Positions 1 through 9,494 of a stretch of 64,000 nt of DNA are shown in pieces. The notes under the pieces were generated by a model. The model had not been told where the DNA came from, did no database searches, and was given only the letters and a program-made list of their open reading frames with translations. Within the stretch, counting starts at the first letter, position 1. Every line of letters starts with the position of its first letter. This stretch comes from Mycolicibacterium malmesburyense (GTDB taxonomy: Bacteria; Actinomycetota; Actinomycetes; Mycobacteriales; Mycobacteriaceae), in the NCBI RefSeq assembly GCF_001050015.1, contig NZ_CVTB01000011.1, positions 49,569 to 113,568 on the forward strand. The letters are read 5' to 3'. The translations under genes and the position numbers were made by a program.

Positions 1-449
1 GTTTGTCGCGGCTGGCCACCGTCGCGTCGGCGACGCTCGGCGGCGCCCAACCGCAGCGCCCGGGGGCGGGCGCGGCGGGCGGCGTGGGCTTCGCGCTCGT
101 CGAATTCCTCGGCGCGGTAAGCAGATCCGGCGTCGAAGAGGTGGCCGAGACCGTCGGCCTCGAACGGGCGCTGCACGGCGCCGACTGGGTGTTCACCGGC
201 GAAGGCAGCGTCGACGCTCAGACCGTCATGGGCAAGACGCCGTTCGGCGTGGCCCGGGCGGCGCTGCGCGCCGGGGCGCGGGTCGTCATCTTCGCCGGCC
301 GCGTCGCCCCCGACGCCGCGGTGCTGCTCGACCACGGCGTCGAGCGACTGGTCGCGATCACCGCCGACGGCACACCGATCGAGCAGGCCTTGCGCGAGGG
401 CGCCCAGTCGCTCACCCACGCGACGGCCGAGATCTGCCGTTCCCTCTAG
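1..449 (+). CDS. glycerate kinase, C-terminal part (5' end outside window)
   Basis: The visible 149 codons encode the end of a GCK-type (GlxK family) glycerate kinase, which phosphorylates glycerate in glyoxylate and serine breakdown. The glycine-rich stretch PGAGAAGGVGF and the motif TGEGSVDAQT, followed by GKTPFGVA, are family hallmarks near the C-terminus. The reading frame is open to the left edge, so the start lies upstream of the window. The stop codon TAG at 447-449 shares the palindrome CTAG with the stop of the convergent amidase gene, so the two genes overlap by four bases and leave no room for a separate terminator. Confidence 0.9.
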   Translation, partial: LSRLATVASATLGGAQPQRPGAGAAGGVGFALVEFLGAVSRSGVEEVAETVGLERALHGADWVFTGEGSVDAQTVMGKTPFGVARAALRAGARVVIFAGRVAPDAAVLLDHGVERLVAITADGTPIEQALREGAQSLTHATAEICRSL

Positions 450-1855
450 CGCTCGTCGTGAATCCGCTTGAACGGACGCGCTTCTTCGAGTTCGTAGGCC
501 AACCGGAGCAACCGGCCCTCGTGGCCTACCGGCGCGGCGAACATCATGCCGACCGGAAGGCCCGACGCGGACTCGGCGAGGGGCAGCGAGATCGCCGGCT
601 CCCCGGTGGCGTTCTGCAGCGGCGTGAACGCCACCCACTCGATGAGGCGGTCGATGATCGTCTGGTAGTCGAGGATCGGGTCGAGATGTCCGATCTGCGG
701 CGTGACGTCCGCGAGCGTGGGGGTCAGCACGACGTCGTGGTCCCGGGTGACCTGCTCGGTGAGCTGGCGGATCCTTGAGAGCCGAGCGATCGCCCTCGGC
801 AACCGGTGCAGGTTGCGTGACGCATGCCGGTCGAGGCCGAGCGTCAGATTGTCCAGCCGCCCGCGGTCGAAGCTCGGGCCCAGCGTACGTCCGCTGCGCA
901 CGATCGCGAACGCGAGAAACGCCCAGTAGAGCAGGAAGTCGTTCATGAAGTGCGACGGCACGGGGTTGTCGATCACCGTGACCCGGTGCCCCAGTTCCTC
1001 GAGCAGGGCGGCGTTCTTCAGGGTCAGCTCGCGCACCTCGGGACTGGCCTCGCGGGAGATCGACTGGGTGCACACCGCGATGCGCAGCCGCTGCGTTCCG
1101 GGTCCGGTGATGTTGCCGATCGCGGGCAGCCGCGGATTGCGGTACACCCGCTCGATCTCGCGGTAGAACGCCGCGGTGTCACGCACGGAACGCGTGACGA
1201 CGCCGTTGGCGACGATACGCAGAGGCATCTGCCGCAGCTTCTTGTCCAGCGGCAGCCGACCGCGCGATGGTTTGAGACCCACCAACCCGTTGCAGGAGGC
1301 GGGAATTCGGATCGACCCGCCGCCGTCGTTGGCATGCGCGATCGGCACCACCCCCGCGGCGACGAACGCTGCGGAACCCGACGACGACGCGCCCGCGGTG
1401 TGCTCGGTGTTCCACGGATTGCGCACCGGTCCGATGCGGGGATGCTCGGCCGAGGCGCTGAAACCGAATTCGGACATCTGCGTTTTGCCGATCGGCGCCA
1501 GGCCCGTCGCGAGGAACGACCGCGCGAAGTCGCCGTGGGTGCGCTCCGGACGCGGATCCCAGGCGTCGGTGCCGTTCATCGTCGGCATGCCGCCGACCGC
1601 GACGTTGTCCTTGAGGAACGACGGAACCCCGTTGAAGTGCCCGCCGTAGGGGTGCGGATCGGCCGCCTGGGTCCGCGCCCGGTCGAACGCCTCGTGCGCC
1701 AGCCCGTTCAGCGCCGGGTTGACCGCCTCCGTGCGGGCGATGGCGGCTTCGACGAGTTCCGCTCGGGACACTGCGCCCGACTGCAACGCCTCCACCAGCG
1801 CGACGCCGTCCAGATCGCCGAGGGCGTCGTCGCCGAAGGCACTGATGCGACCCAT
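446..1855 (-). CDS. amidase signature family hydrolase (AmiC-like)
   Basis: The product is 469 aa and belongs to the amidase signature family (Ser-cisSer-Lys hydrolases of C-N amide bonds). Visible catalytic elements are Lys at about 82 (SFLKDNVAVGG), the serine-rich GASSSGSAA segment near 155-162 with the cis-Ser, and the nucleophile Ser near 181 (GGGSIRIPAS). The ATG at 1855 is chosen because it gives the family length; an upstream in-frame start at 1951 would run into the hairpin behind tsf. The position next to tsf-rpsB matches amiC (Rv2888c) of M. tuberculosis. The physiological substrate is not evident. Confidence 0.93.
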   Translation of the reverse strand: MGRISAFGDDALGDLDGVALVEALQSGAVSRAELVEAAIARTEAVNPALNGLAHEAFDRARTQAADPHPYGGHFNGVPSFLKDNVAVGGMPTMNGTDAWDPRPERTHGDFARSFLATGLAPIGKTQMSEFGFSASAEHPRIGPVRNPWNTEHTAGASSSGSAAFVAAGVVPIAHANDGGGSIRIPASCNGLVGLKPSRGRLPLDKKLRQMPLRIVANGVVTRSVRDTAAFYREIERVYRNPRLPAIGNITGPGTQRLRIAVCTQSISREASPEVRELTLKNAALLEELGHRVTVIDNPVPSHFMNDFLLYWAFLAFAIVRSGRTLGPSFDRGRLDNLTLGLDRHASRNLHRLPRAIARLSRIRQLTEQVTRDHDVVLTPTLADVTPQIGHLDPILDYQTIIDRLIEWVAFTPLQNATGEPAISLPLAESASGLPVGMMFAAPVGHEGRLLRLAYELEEARPFKRIHDER

Positions 1856-1907
1856 GACCGCGACGGTACCAGGACGTACCGCGCCACGGGTCCACTCTCC
1901 ACATGCA

Positions 1908-1964
1908 CGAGCGCTCACCGTTGTACAGATTTCGGCCGTTCGGCCGTACAACGATGAGCGCTCG
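1908..1964. terminator. large inverted repeat behind tsf
   Basis: Two 19-base arms (1908-1926 and 1946-1964) are complementary except at one position, with a 19-base loop. The arm reads CGAGCGCTCACCGTTGTAC. It lies 12 bases past the tsf stop and upstream of the amidase start, so it probably ends the rpsB-tsf transcript. There is no long T run, as is usual for mycobacterial terminators. Confidence 0.6.
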
Positions 1965-1976
1965 GCGTGGAGATTC

Positions 1977-2792
1977 TTAGGCTTGGCCGACCTCGAAGCG
2001 CACGAAGCGCGTCACCGTCACGCCCGCCTCGTCGAGCAGGGCCTTGACGGTCTTCTTGTTGTCGGACACCGACGGTTGGTCGAGCAGCACGACGTCCTTG
2101 TAGAAGCCGGTCACGCGGCCTTCGACGATCTTGGGCAGCGCCTGCTCGGGCTTGCCCTCGTTGCGTGCGGTCTCCTCGGCGATGCGGCGCTCGTCGGCGA
2201 CGACATCCTCGGGCACGTCCTCGCGGGTGAGGTACTTCGCCTTGAGCGCGGCGATCTGCAGGGCGACCGCGTGCGCGGCGTCCTTGTTGTCGCCGTTGTA
2301 CTCCACCAGCACACCCACGGCCGGCGGCAGATCCGCGGCACGCTTGTGCAAGTAGGTCTCGACGGTGCCGTCGAAGTGCGCGACGCGGCGCAATTCGAGC
2401 TTCTCGCCGATCTTGGCCGACAGGTCCGCGATGACCTGCTCGACGGTCGTGTCGCCCACCTTGGCGGCCTTCAGCGCGTCGACGTCGTTGGCCTTCGCGG
2501 CCGCCGCGGCGGCGACGATCTGGTCGGCGACGGCCTGGAACTCCGCGTTCTTCGCAACGAAGTCGGTCTCGGAGTTCAGCTCGATCAGCGCGCCGTCCTT
2601 GGCGGCCACCAGGCCCTCGGCGGTCGCGCGCTCGGCACGTTTGCCGACGTCCTTGGCGCCCTTGATTCGCAGCAGCTCGACGGCCTTGTCGAAATCGCCG
2701 TCGGACTCGACGAGGGCGTTCTTGCTGTCGAGCATGCCGGCGCCGGTCAGCTCCCGCAGTCGCTTGACGTCGGCGGCGGTGTAGTTGGCCAT
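1977..2792 (-). CDS. tsf: elongation factor Ts
   Basis: The 271-aa protein starts [20 protein letters not shown], the typical EF-Ts N-terminus that contacts EF-Tu, and carries the TDFVAKN core motif. It exchanges GDP for GTP on EF-Tu during translation in the cytoplasm. The ATG at 2792 is preceded by GGGAGAG, a good ribosome binding site; longer in-frame openings upstream overlap rpsB and do not look like EF-Ts. The gene follows rpsB by 11 bases, the standard bacterial arrangement. Confidence 0.98.
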   Translation of the reverse strand: MANYTAADVKRLRELTGAGMLDSKNALVESDGDFDKAVELLRIKGAKDVGKRAERATAEGLVAAKDGALIELNSETDFVAKNAEFQAVADQIVAAAAAAKANDVDALKAAKVGDTTVEQVIADLSAKIGEKLELRRVAHFDGTVETYLHKRAADLPPAVGVLVEYNGDNKDAAHAVALQIAALKAKYLTREDVPEDVVADERRIAEETARNEGKPEQALPKIVEGRVTGFYKDVVLLDQPSVSDNKKTVKALLDEAGVTVTRFVRFEVGQA

Positions 2793-2803
2793 ATCAGCTC
2801 TCC

Positions 2804-3664
2804 CTAAGCCTCTGAAGTCTTCGGTTCGGTCTGGATGTCCGCCTGCGGGGTGCCGGGCTCGGCACCTGCGGCGGTCGGGGATGCGGTGGCGGTCGCGCCG
2901 GCCAGCAGCTCCTGCTCCCACTCGGCGAGCGGTTCGGCGGCCTCGGCATCCGGCTTGTCGCCGTCTCGGCCCACGCCCGCGCGGGCCTGCAAGCCCTCGG
3001 CGACCGCGGCGGCGATCACCTTGGTCAGCAGCGCGGCCGACCGGATCGCGTCGTCGTTGCCCGGGATCGGGTAGTCGACGAGGTCGGGATCGCAGTTGGT
3101 GTCGAGGATCGCGATGACGGGGATGCCGAGCTTGCGCGCCTCACCGACGGCGATGTGCTCCTTGTTGGTGTCGACGACCCACACGGCCGAGGGCACCTTG
3201 GCCATGTCGCGGATACCGCCGAGCGACCGCTCGAGCTTGTTCTTCTCGCGGGTCAGCATCAGGATTTCCTTCTTGGTGCGACCCTCGAACCCGCCGGTCT
3301 GCTCCATCGTCTCGAGTTCCTTGAGACGCTGCAGCCGCTTGTGCACGGTCGAGAAGTTGGTGAGCATGCCGCCCAACCAGCGCTGGTTCACGTACGGCAT
3401 GCCGACGCGGGTGGCCTCTTCGGCGATCGACTCCTGCGCCTGCTTCTTGGTGCCGACGAACATGATCGTCCCACCGTGAGCGACGGTTTCCTTGACGAAC
3501 TCGTACGCCTTGTCGATGTAGGTCAGCGTCTGCTGCAGGTCGATGATGTAGATGCCGTTGCGGTCGGTGAAGATGAACCGCTTCATCTTGGGATTCCAGC
3601 GACGGGTCTGATGCCCGAAGTGGGTGCCGCTGTCGAGCAGCTGCTTCATGGTTACAACAGCCAT
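2804..3664 (-). CDS. rpsB: 30S ribosomal protein S2
   Basis: The 286-aa product has the S2 N-terminus [19 protein letters not shown] and the conserved WNPKMK, GTKKQAQ and DTNCDP motifs. The C-terminal tail of about 40 residues is rich in Ala, Glu and Pro, as in other mycobacterial S2 proteins. The ATG at 3664 corresponds to the family start; the open frame further upstream is leader sequence. It forms an operon with tsf directly downstream. Confidence 0.98.
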   Translation of the reverse strand: MAVVTMKQLLDSGTHFGHQTRRWNPKMKRFIFTDRNGIYIIDLQQTLTYIDKAYEFVKETVAHGGTIMFVGTKKQAQESIAEEATRVGMPYVNQRWLGGMLTNFSTVHKRLQRLKELETMEQTGGFEGRTKKEILMLTREKNKLERSLGGIRDMAKVPSAVWVVDTNKEHIAVGEARKLGIPVIAILDTNCDPDLVDYPIPGNDDAIRSAALLTKVIAAAVAEGLQARAGVGRDGDKPDAEAAEPLAEWEQELLAGATATASPTAAGAEPGTPQADIQTEPKTSEA

Positions 3665-3947
3665 GAGTCCATGGTCCTTTTCGTCGGTTGATGCCGGCGT
3701 CGGGTGACGCCGAGCCCTGGTGACTGCGCGGAAGCCAGAACCCGTTCGAAATACGGGACCGACGGCATCCGGGATACGACCTAGTGGAACGGGTCGCGGT
3801 GCAGACACGCGAAGTCAGCCCGCGCAAGCGAGCTGCGGTTAGCAGTTTACACCCTGGACAGGGGTGCTTTTTCCACGCCGAGACCGTTATCCACAGATCC
3901 TTGCCCCGGCATGGCGCAACCGGCCTGGAGTGCGCTGAGCTGGGACT
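3665..3947 (-). other. leader and promoter region of rpsB, shared with divergent peptidase gene
   Basis: This 283-base divergent spacer holds no convincing gene. On the minus strand a TGTAAACT sequence (-10 candidate TAAACT, plus-strand 3844-3849) would place the rpsB transcript start well over 100 bases upstream of its ATG, so a long, possibly autoregulatory, leader is likely. A lone TTATCCACA, identical to the DnaA-box consensus, lies at 3887-3895; a single copy carries little weight. Confidence 0.4.
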
Positions 3948-4448
3948 ATGCGAGGAATCCTGCCCCTGGCCGCCGTGGTGGTGGCGGTGCTGGTCGGGCC
4001 CGCGCCCGTCGCGGCCCAGGACGGTCGGCTGGTCTGGCCGCTGCGACCGCGACCCGAGGTGACGCGGACGTTCGACGGTCCCACCCCCAATTGGACGGCC
4101 GGGCACCGCGGTGTGGATCTGGCCGGCGCACCCGGGCAGCGGGTGCTGGCGGCGGCCGAGGGCACCGTGGTCTTCGCGGGTGAGTTGGCCGGACGGATGG
4201 TCGTCTCGATCGCCCACCCCGGCGGGCTGCGGACCAGCTACGAGCCGGTCCGGCCGGCGGTGGCGCGCGGTGAGCGCGTCGGTTCGGGGTCGGTGATCGG
4301 CGTGCTCGAGGCCGGCCACCCCGGTTGCCCGCGGACGGCGTGCCTGCACTGGGGCGCGATGTGGGGTCCCGCGTCCCGTGCGGACTACGTCGACCCGCTC
4401 GGCCTGGTGGTCACGACCCCGATCCGCCTCAAACCGATCGCGGGCTGA
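3948..4448 (+). CDS. secreted M23-family (LytM-type) peptidase-like protein
   Basis: The 166-aa protein has an N-terminal signal peptide (hydrophobic residues about 4-20, ending VAAQ) and a LytM domain. The HRGVDLAG motif supplies the His/Asp zinc ligands and HWG near residue 130 the third ligand region, so an active endopeptidase acting on peptidoglycan cross-links is plausible. The domain is short and there is no extra cell-wall-binding module. It is divergent from rpsB, as is Rv2891 in M. tuberculosis. Start ATG at 3948 gives a normal signal peptide. Confidence 0.9.
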   Translation: MRGILPLAAVVVAVLVGPAPVAAQDGRLVWPLRPRPEVTRTFDGPTPNWTAGHRGVDLAGAPGQRVLAAAEGTVVFAGELAGRMVVSIAHPGGLRTSYEPVRPAVARGERVGSGSVIGVLEAGHPGCPRTACLHWGAMWGPASRADYVDPLGLVVTTPIRLKPIAG

Positions 4449-4488
4449 CCCCCGCTGTCTCGGCGAGCGTGCGCCTACCGTCGAGACC

Positions 4489-5454
4489 ATGATTACCGAC
4501 GCTCATCGCTCCCGGCCGCTGCGCTTCGGTCTCAACGCCGGCCTGCCGCGCACCGGCGAGCAGATGCGGACCTTCGCCCGCACGGCCGAGGCTTCGGGTC
4601 TCGACGTGTTGACCTACGCCGACCACCTCGTGCCGATGGCGCCGCCGTTCACCAGCGCCACCGCGGCCGCGATGGCCACCGAGCGCCTGCACGTCGGAAC
4701 GCTGGTGCTCAACAACGACTTCCGGCATCCGGTCGACACCGCCCGCGAAGCGGCGGGCCTGGCGCTCGTCTCCGACGGACGCTTCGAACTCGGAATCGGC
4801 GCCGGACACATGAAATCCGAATACGAGGCCGCCGGAATCCCTTTCGACGCCGGCGGGGTCCGAGTGTCGCGGTTGGTCGAAGCCGCCGAAGTGATCCGGG
4901 CACTTCTCGACGGCGATCCGGTCGACGCCGCGGGACGGCACTACGAAATCCACGCCGACGCAGGCCAACTCCTGCCGATACCGCCCCACCGCGTCCCACT
5001 GTTGATCGGCGGCAACGGAACCCGCGTGCTCGAACTCGCCGGCCGCCTCGCCGACATCGTCGGGCTGGCGGGCTTCGGCCACAACCGCGACGCCACCGAG
5101 GTGAGGCTGAGCCACTTCGACGACGACGGACTCGACGACCGGATCGCGGTGGTACGCCGGGCCGCGGGCGACCGGTTCGAGCAGATCGAACTGAACGCGT
5201 TGATCCAGGCCGTCGTCGCCACCGACAAACCACGAGAGGCGGCCGAACAGTTGGGCAGCGCGCTCGGCAGCGTCTCTCCCGATCGCCTGCTGTCGTCGCC
5301 GTTCGTGCTGATCGGCACGCACGAGCAGATGGCCGAACAGCTCACTTTGCGCCAGCAGCGCTTCGGGGTGAGCTACTGGACCGTCTTCGACGAGCTGCCC
5401 GGGCGGCCCTCCGCGATGCCGGACATCGCCGAGGTGATCAAGCTGCTGCGTTGA
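4489..5454 (+). CDS. LLM-class F420-dependent oxidoreductase
   Basis: The 321-aa protein is a luciferase-like monooxygenase fold (TIM barrel) of the F420-dependent subgroup. Visible family features are the early GLNAGLPRTGEQM segment, LTYADHL, the strand TERLHVGTLVLNNDFRHPV and the FELGIGAGHMKSEYEAAG loop. The ATG at 4489 lies 41 bases after the peptidase gene; the in-frame extension upstream overlaps that gene. The 3' end overlaps the convergent hydrolase gene by 17 bases. The substrate is unknown. It corresponds in position to Rv2893. Confidence 0.9.
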   Translation: MITDAHRSRPLRFGLNAGLPRTGEQMRTFARTAEASGLDVLTYADHLVPMAPPFTSATAAAMATERLHVGTLVLNNDFRHPVDTAREAAGLALVSDGRFELGIGAGHMKSEYEAAGIPFDAGGVRVSRLVEAAEVIRALLDGDPVDAAGRHYEIHADAGQLLPIPPHRVPLLIGGNGTRVLELAGRLADIVGLAGFGHNRDATEVRLSHFDDDGLDDRIAVVRRAAGDRFEQIELNALIQAVVATDKPREAAEQLGSALGSVSPDRLLSSPFVLIGTHEQMAEQLTLRQQRFGVSYWTVFDELPGRPSAMPDIAEVIKLLR

Positions 5455-6328
5455 GCGTGTCGAGGAATTCGATCATCGCGGCCACGACGACGTCGGGCCG
5501 GTCGCGCTGGACCCAATGTGCAGCCCCCGCAACCACTTCGAGTCGTGCGTCCGGAACCAGTTCCGCCGCCGCCCGCGCCGCGGCCACCGGCACGCTGGTG
5601 TCCTGGTCGCCGTGGATGATCAACGCCGGACGCGGGAATTCCGGGAGCCGGGCGCGGTAGTCGGTGGCGAGGCCGTTCCAGCGGACCTGATCGCGCTGCC
5701 ACTGCCCGAACGCGGCGAACGCGTGTTCCGCTCGAGCGGCCGCCTGGATCTCGTCGACCAGTTCGGGTGTGCGTTGGGCGGGGTCCGCGATCAGCGCGGG
5801 CATGATCCACGACATGGCGCGCCTGCTGCGCCCCGACCAGCGGCTAACCGCGCCGAGCAGGCCGGTGCGCACCGCAACCCACGTCAGCGCCTGCCGCATC
5901 CGTGACAGCGGCCCTTCGGACAGCCGGGGCATTATCCCGTAACTACCCAACAGCATTGCGCCCGTGACCTTTTCCGGTCTGTCGAGCACGTGTCCGATCG
6001 TCATCCCGCCACCGAGTGACAGGCCGCCGATCGCGTAGCGGTCCAAACCGAGCGCGTCGACGAACTCGCCCACGTAGGCGACCAGCCGGTTCTGGCTCGA
6101 CGGCCACGGTGCCGGCGGGGTCGTGCCGTAGCCCGGATGGTCGGGCGCGAGTACGCGGTAGCCGCCCGCCGCGAGCCGCGGTCCGACCCCACCCCAGGAC
6201 AGCGACGCGCTGTCCACCCCGGCGCCGTGCAGCAGCACGACGGTCGGCGCGGCATCGGCGCGCTCAGGTGTCCACTCGAGATACGAGACCGTCCCCCACG
6301 ACAGCCGAACAGCCGCCCTTCGCATCAC
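5438..6328 (-). CDS. alpha/beta hydrolase
   Basis: The protein (about 296 aa) is an alpha/beta-hydrolase fold enzyme: oxyanion segment LLHGAG, nucleophile elbow GLSLGGG, acid residue in HGDQDTSVPVA and catalytic His in AGAAHWV. The reaction is an ester, epoxide or C-C hydrolysis that cannot be specified from sequence. Two starts are adjacent, GTG at 6328 and ATG at 6325, both behind AAGGAGAG. It is inserted between genes that are neighbours in M. tuberculosis. Confidence 0.9.
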   Translation of the reverse strand: MMRRAAVRLSWGTVSYLEWTPERADAAPTVVLLHGAGVDSASLSWGGVGPRLAAGGYRVLAPDHPGYGTTPPAPWPSSQNRLVAYVGEFVDALGLDRYAIGGLSLGGGMTIGHVLDRPEKVTGAMLLGSYGIMPRLSEGPLSRMRQALTWVAVRTGLLGAVSRWSGRSRRAMSWIMPALIADPAQRTPELVDEIQAAARAEHAFAAFGQWQRDQVRWNGLATDYRARLPEFPRPALIIHGDQDTSVPVAAARAAAELVPDARLEVVAGAAHWVQRDRPDVVVAAMIEFLDTLNAAA

Positions 6329-6399
6329 GCGCTCTCCTTCGGCGAGTTGGGTGCGCTACTGATCGCTGAGCGAGCAGTAGCGCACCGAAATCACCATAA

Positions 6400-7302
6400 T
6401 TACGCGCGGGGATGCGCCTGGTCGTGGACGGCGCGCAGACGTGCGACCGTGACATGGGTGTAGAGCTGGGTGGTCGCCAGGGAGGAATGGCCGAGCAACT
6501 CCTGAACGACGCGTAGGTCGGCACCGCCCTCGAGCAGATGCGTTGCGGCGCTGTGCCGTAACCCGTGGGGCCCGATGTCCGGCGCGCCGTCGACGGCCGC
6601 GACGGTCTGGTGCACGACGGTGCGTGCCTGCCGCGGGTCGAGACGTCGACCGCGTGCCCCCAACAGCAAGGCGGGTCCCGAATCCGGGGTCACCAACGCC
6701 GGCCGGCCGCGGTCGAGCCACGCCGCCAACGCCTCTTGCGCGGGTTCCCCGAACGGGACGGTGCGCTGTTTGTCGCCCTTGCCGAGGACGCGCAGCAGGC
6801 GTCGCGGCATGTCGATGTCGTCGATGTCGAGCCCGCACAGCTCGCTCACGCGAATACCGGTGGCGTACAACAGCTCCACGATGAGCAGGTCTCGCAGCGC
6901 CATCGGATCACCCTCTTGGGCACCGGATTTCGCCGCAGCCATGGCATCCAACGCCTGATCCTCGCGCAGCACCGCGGGCAGGTCGCGGCGCGCCTTGGGC
7001 ACCTGCAGCCGAGCCGCCGGGTCGCTCGCGATCAGGCCGCGCCGGACCGCCCACGCGGTGAACATCTTGACCGCCGAGGTGCGCCGGGCCAGGGTCGTGC
7101 GCGCTGCCCCGGATGCGGCCTGCGCGGCCAGCCACGACCGCAGCACCGGAAGGCTCAGCGCCGCCGGCCCGGCGTCGTGCCCGCGGTCGGCCATGAACCC
7201 GAACAACGAGCGAAGGTCACCGAGATAGGCGCGACGGGTGTGCGCAGAGCGGCCCCGCTCGAGCGCGAGGTACTCGTCGAACTCCTCGAGGACGGCTTCC
7301 AC
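6400..7302 (-). CDS. xerC: tyrosine recombinase XerC
   Basis: The 300-aa protein has the N-terminal SAM-like core-binding domain and the C-terminal catalytic domain. The catalytic set is complete: Arg151 (GIRVSEL), Lys175 (GKGDKQR), His246 and Arg249 (HGLRH), His272 (LLGHSS) and the nucleophile Tyr281 (TQLYTHV). It resolves chromosome dimers at dif with XerD. The start is GTG at 7302. Length and position next to viuB and dprA identify the housekeeping recombinase rather than an integrase. Confidence 0.96.
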   Translation of the reverse strand: MEAVLEEFDEYLALERGRSAHTRRAYLGDLRSLFGFMADRGHDAGPAALSLPVLRSWLAAQAASGAARTTLARRTSAVKMFTAWAVRRGLIASDPAARLQVPKARRDLPAVLREDQALDAMAAAKSGAQEGDPMALRDLLIVELLYATGIRVSELCGLDIDDIDMPRRLLRVLGKGDKQRTVPFGEPAQEALAAWLDRGRPALVTPDSGPALLLGARGRRLDPRQARTVVHQTVAAVDGAPDIGPHGLRHSAATHLLEGGADLRVVQELLGHSSLATTQLYTHVTVARLRAVHDQAHPRA

Positions 7303-7335
7303 AATTCCAACCGTGGCAGAGTCGCGCCCTAACGC

Positions 7336-8496
7336 TCAGGTGACGCGCCGCAGCGTGTCCGGAGTGAGATCGGCCAGGGTGGGATAGCCGTCGACGGCCA
7401 TGGTCAGGTCGGCCTCGGCAAGCAGCGAACGCAGCACGTGAACGACACCGTCCACGCCGCCCAGTGCCAGCCCATAGGCGTAGGGCCGCCCGATCCCGAC
7501 GGCGGTCGCGCCGAGCGCGAGCGCTTTGACAATGTCGGCGCCGCTGCGAATGCCCGAGTCGAACAGGACCGGCAGCCCATCGGCCGCCTCCACGACGCCG
7601 GGCAGGCAGTCGATGGCCGCGAGCCCGCCGTTGGCCTGTCGTCCGCCGTGGTTGGAGCAGTAGATCGCGTCGACGCCCCCGTCCTTGGCGCGCCGCGCGT
7701 CGTCGGGATGGCAGATGCCCTTGACGATGAGGGGTAGGTCGGTCAGCGAACGCAGCCACGGCAGGTCGTCCCACGTCAGCGGGTTGCCGAAGAGCCCCAC
7801 CCAGTGCATGACGGTGCCCTGCGGGTTCTCCTCGGGCGGCTGCGGCAGCGCGGCGCGGAACACCGGATCGCTGGTGTAGTTGGCCAGGCAGCGGCCGCGC
7901 AGCTGCGGGAAGTTCGACGTCGACAGGTCACGCGGTCGCCAACCGGGCACCCAGGTGTCCAGGGTGACGATGATCCCCTTGTATCCGGCGGCCTCGGCGC
8001 GGTGGACGAGGCTCGCGGCCAGGTCCCGGTCGGTCGGCGTGTAGAGCTGGAAGAAGCCGGGGGTGTCGCCGAATTCGGCGGCCACGGCCTCGAGTGGATC
8101 CTCGGTCAGCGTCGAGACGACCATCGGCACACCGGTTTTCGCGGCGGCGCGGGCCGTGGCGAGGTCACCGTGGCCGTCCTGGGCGCAGATGCCGATCACC
8201 CCGATCGGGGCCATGAACACCGGCGACGGCAGCTTCAGCCCGAACAGGTCGACGGTGAGGTCGCGGTCGCGGGTCGCGCGGAACATCCGCGGCATCAGGC
8301 CCCAGTTGTCGAACGCGGTGCGGTTGAGGCGCTGGGTTCGTTCGTCCCCGGCTCCTCCCGCGACGTAGGAGTACACCGACGGCGGCATGGCCGCTTCCGC
8401 CTTGGCCTCCCACTCCGCGAACGTCATCGGCAGCTTCGGCATGATGCCGGAGAGGCCCTGCAAGTAGATCTCGAACTGGTAGTTACCGAACGTCAT
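7336..8496 (-). CDS. lactate 2-monooxygenase-like FMN alpha-hydroxy-acid oxidase
   Basis: The 386-aa protein closely resembles the M. smegmatis lactate 2-monooxygenase in overall layout: [14 protein letters not shown] near 43-56, MAPIG near 95-99, STLTEDPLE near 128-136, and [12 protein letters not shown] with His283 and Arg286, which bind and deprotonate the alpha-hydroxy acid. FMN is the cofactor. The insertion region around 190-240 also follows that enzyme. The exact substrate (lactate or another 2-hydroxy acid) is inferred. The gene ends 33 bases upstream of xerC on the same strand. Confidence 0.9.
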   Translation of the reverse strand: MTFGNYQFEIYLQGLSGIMPKLPMTFAEWEAKAEAAMPPSVYSYVAGGAGDERTQRLNRTAFDNWGLMPRMFRATRDRDLTVDLFGLKLPSPVFMAPIGVIGICAQDGHGDLATARAAAKTGVPMVVSTLTEDPLEAVAAEFGDTPGFFQLYTPTDRDLAASLVHRAEAAGYKGIIVTLDTWVPGWRPRDLSTSNFPQLRGRCLANYTSDPVFRAALPQPPEENPQGTVMHWVGLFGNPLTWDDLPWLRSLTDLPLIVKGICHPDDARRAKDGGVDAIYCSNHGGRQANGGLAAIDCLPGVVEAADGLPVLFDSGIRSGADIVKALALGATAVGIGRPYAYGLALGGVDGVVHVLRSLLAEADLTMAVDGYPTLADLTPDTLRRVT

Positions 8497-8520
8497 GCGG
8501 CCAGCGTGCCAGGCCGCTCG

Positions 8521-9369
8521 TCAGGTACCGGATTCGGCCTTGGCGAGCTCGGCCTTCCATTGACGGAAGGTCTCCTCGGTGCGGCCGCGGCGCCAGTAGC
8601 CGGAGATCGACGACGCCCACTTGGCCTCGATGCCGCGCTCCTTGCGGATGTAGGGCCGCAGGTTGAGCATGACCGTCTGCGCCTCGCCGTGAATGAACAC
8701 CTGCACCTGGCCGGGCAGCCACGGGGTTTCCTTGACCGCGGTGATCAGTGGAGCGTGGTCACCGGCCTGATCCTCGGGCACCAGGTCCGCGCGGCCGCCC
8801 CGGTAGATCCACCGCACCTCGACGCCGTCCGGCTTCTTCAACGGGATCTCGTCGTCAGGCCCGGCGACCTCGATGAACACGCGCCCGATCGCGTTGTCCG
8901 GCAACGCTTCCAGTGCGTTGCTGATCGCGGGTATCGCCGCCTCGTCGCCGGCCAGCAGATGCCAGTCGGCGGCGGGATCCGGCGCGTAGGCGCCGCTCGG
9001 CCCCATCAGGTAGGCGGGCTGGCCGGGGGTCGCGGCCGCGGCCCAGGGCCCGGCGACGCCGTGATCGCCGTGTACGACGAAGTCGATACAGATCTCGCGA
9101 CGCTCGGGGTCGACGTTGCGCACGGTGTAGGTGCGCACGGTCGGCCGCTGTTCCGGCGGCAGCGAGGCAAACGAGTCGATGGTCAGCGGCTGCGGCAATG
9201 CCGCGACATCGATGTTCGGGTCGACGATCACGATCTTGACGTAGGCGTCGGTGAAGTCGTTCGGGGTGAACGTGTCGAACCCCGATCCGCCGAGAACCAG
9301 CCGGATCATGTGGGGCGTCAATTGCTCAGAACGCACCACTTCGAAGGTGTGTATCGGTCGCCCTGCCAC
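8521..9369 (-). CDS. viuB: siderophore-interacting protein (ferric-mycobactin reductase-like)
   Basis: The 282-aa protein is a FAD-binding SIP-family reductase. The N-terminal FAD domain holds RTYTVRN (FAD phosphate/isoalloxazine contact) and DFVVHGDHGVAGPWA, followed by the SIP domain with LLAGDEAAIPAI and a C-terminal GYWRRGRTEE segment typical of the family. It is expected to reduce ferric siderophore in the cytoplasm to release iron. Position between xerC and dprA matches viuB (Rv2895c). No IdeR box is evident in the 125 bases upstream. Confidence 0.93.
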   Translation of the reverse strand: MAGRPIHTFEVVRSEQLTPHMIRLVLGGSGFDTFTPNDFTDAYVKIVIVDPNIDVAALPQPLTIDSFASLPPEQRPTVRTYTVRNVDPERREICIDFVVHGDHGVAGPWAAAATPGQPAYLMGPSGAYAPDPAADWHLLAGDEAAIPAISNALEALPDNAIGRVFIEVAGPDDEIPLKKPDGVEVRWIYRGGRADLVPEDQAGDHAPLITAVKETPWLPGQVQVFIHGEAQTVMLNLRPYIRKERGIEAKWASSISGYWRRGRTEETFRQWKAELAKAESGT

Positions 9370-9494
9370 GAAAATCCTTCCAAATCGCTCAGCCGGCCCG
9401 GCCGGAAGGGTCTGAGCCGACCTCCCCGACTATACGAGCGGGCTTCTCCGGTCGGGGTTCTACGTTCTGTGACCTCCGCGTTGCCGCCGACACG

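Noticed and set aside
3887..3895. TTATCCACA, a perfect DnaA-box sequence
   Set aside because: Only one copy, no cluster and no AT-rich unwinding region nearby; not an origin.
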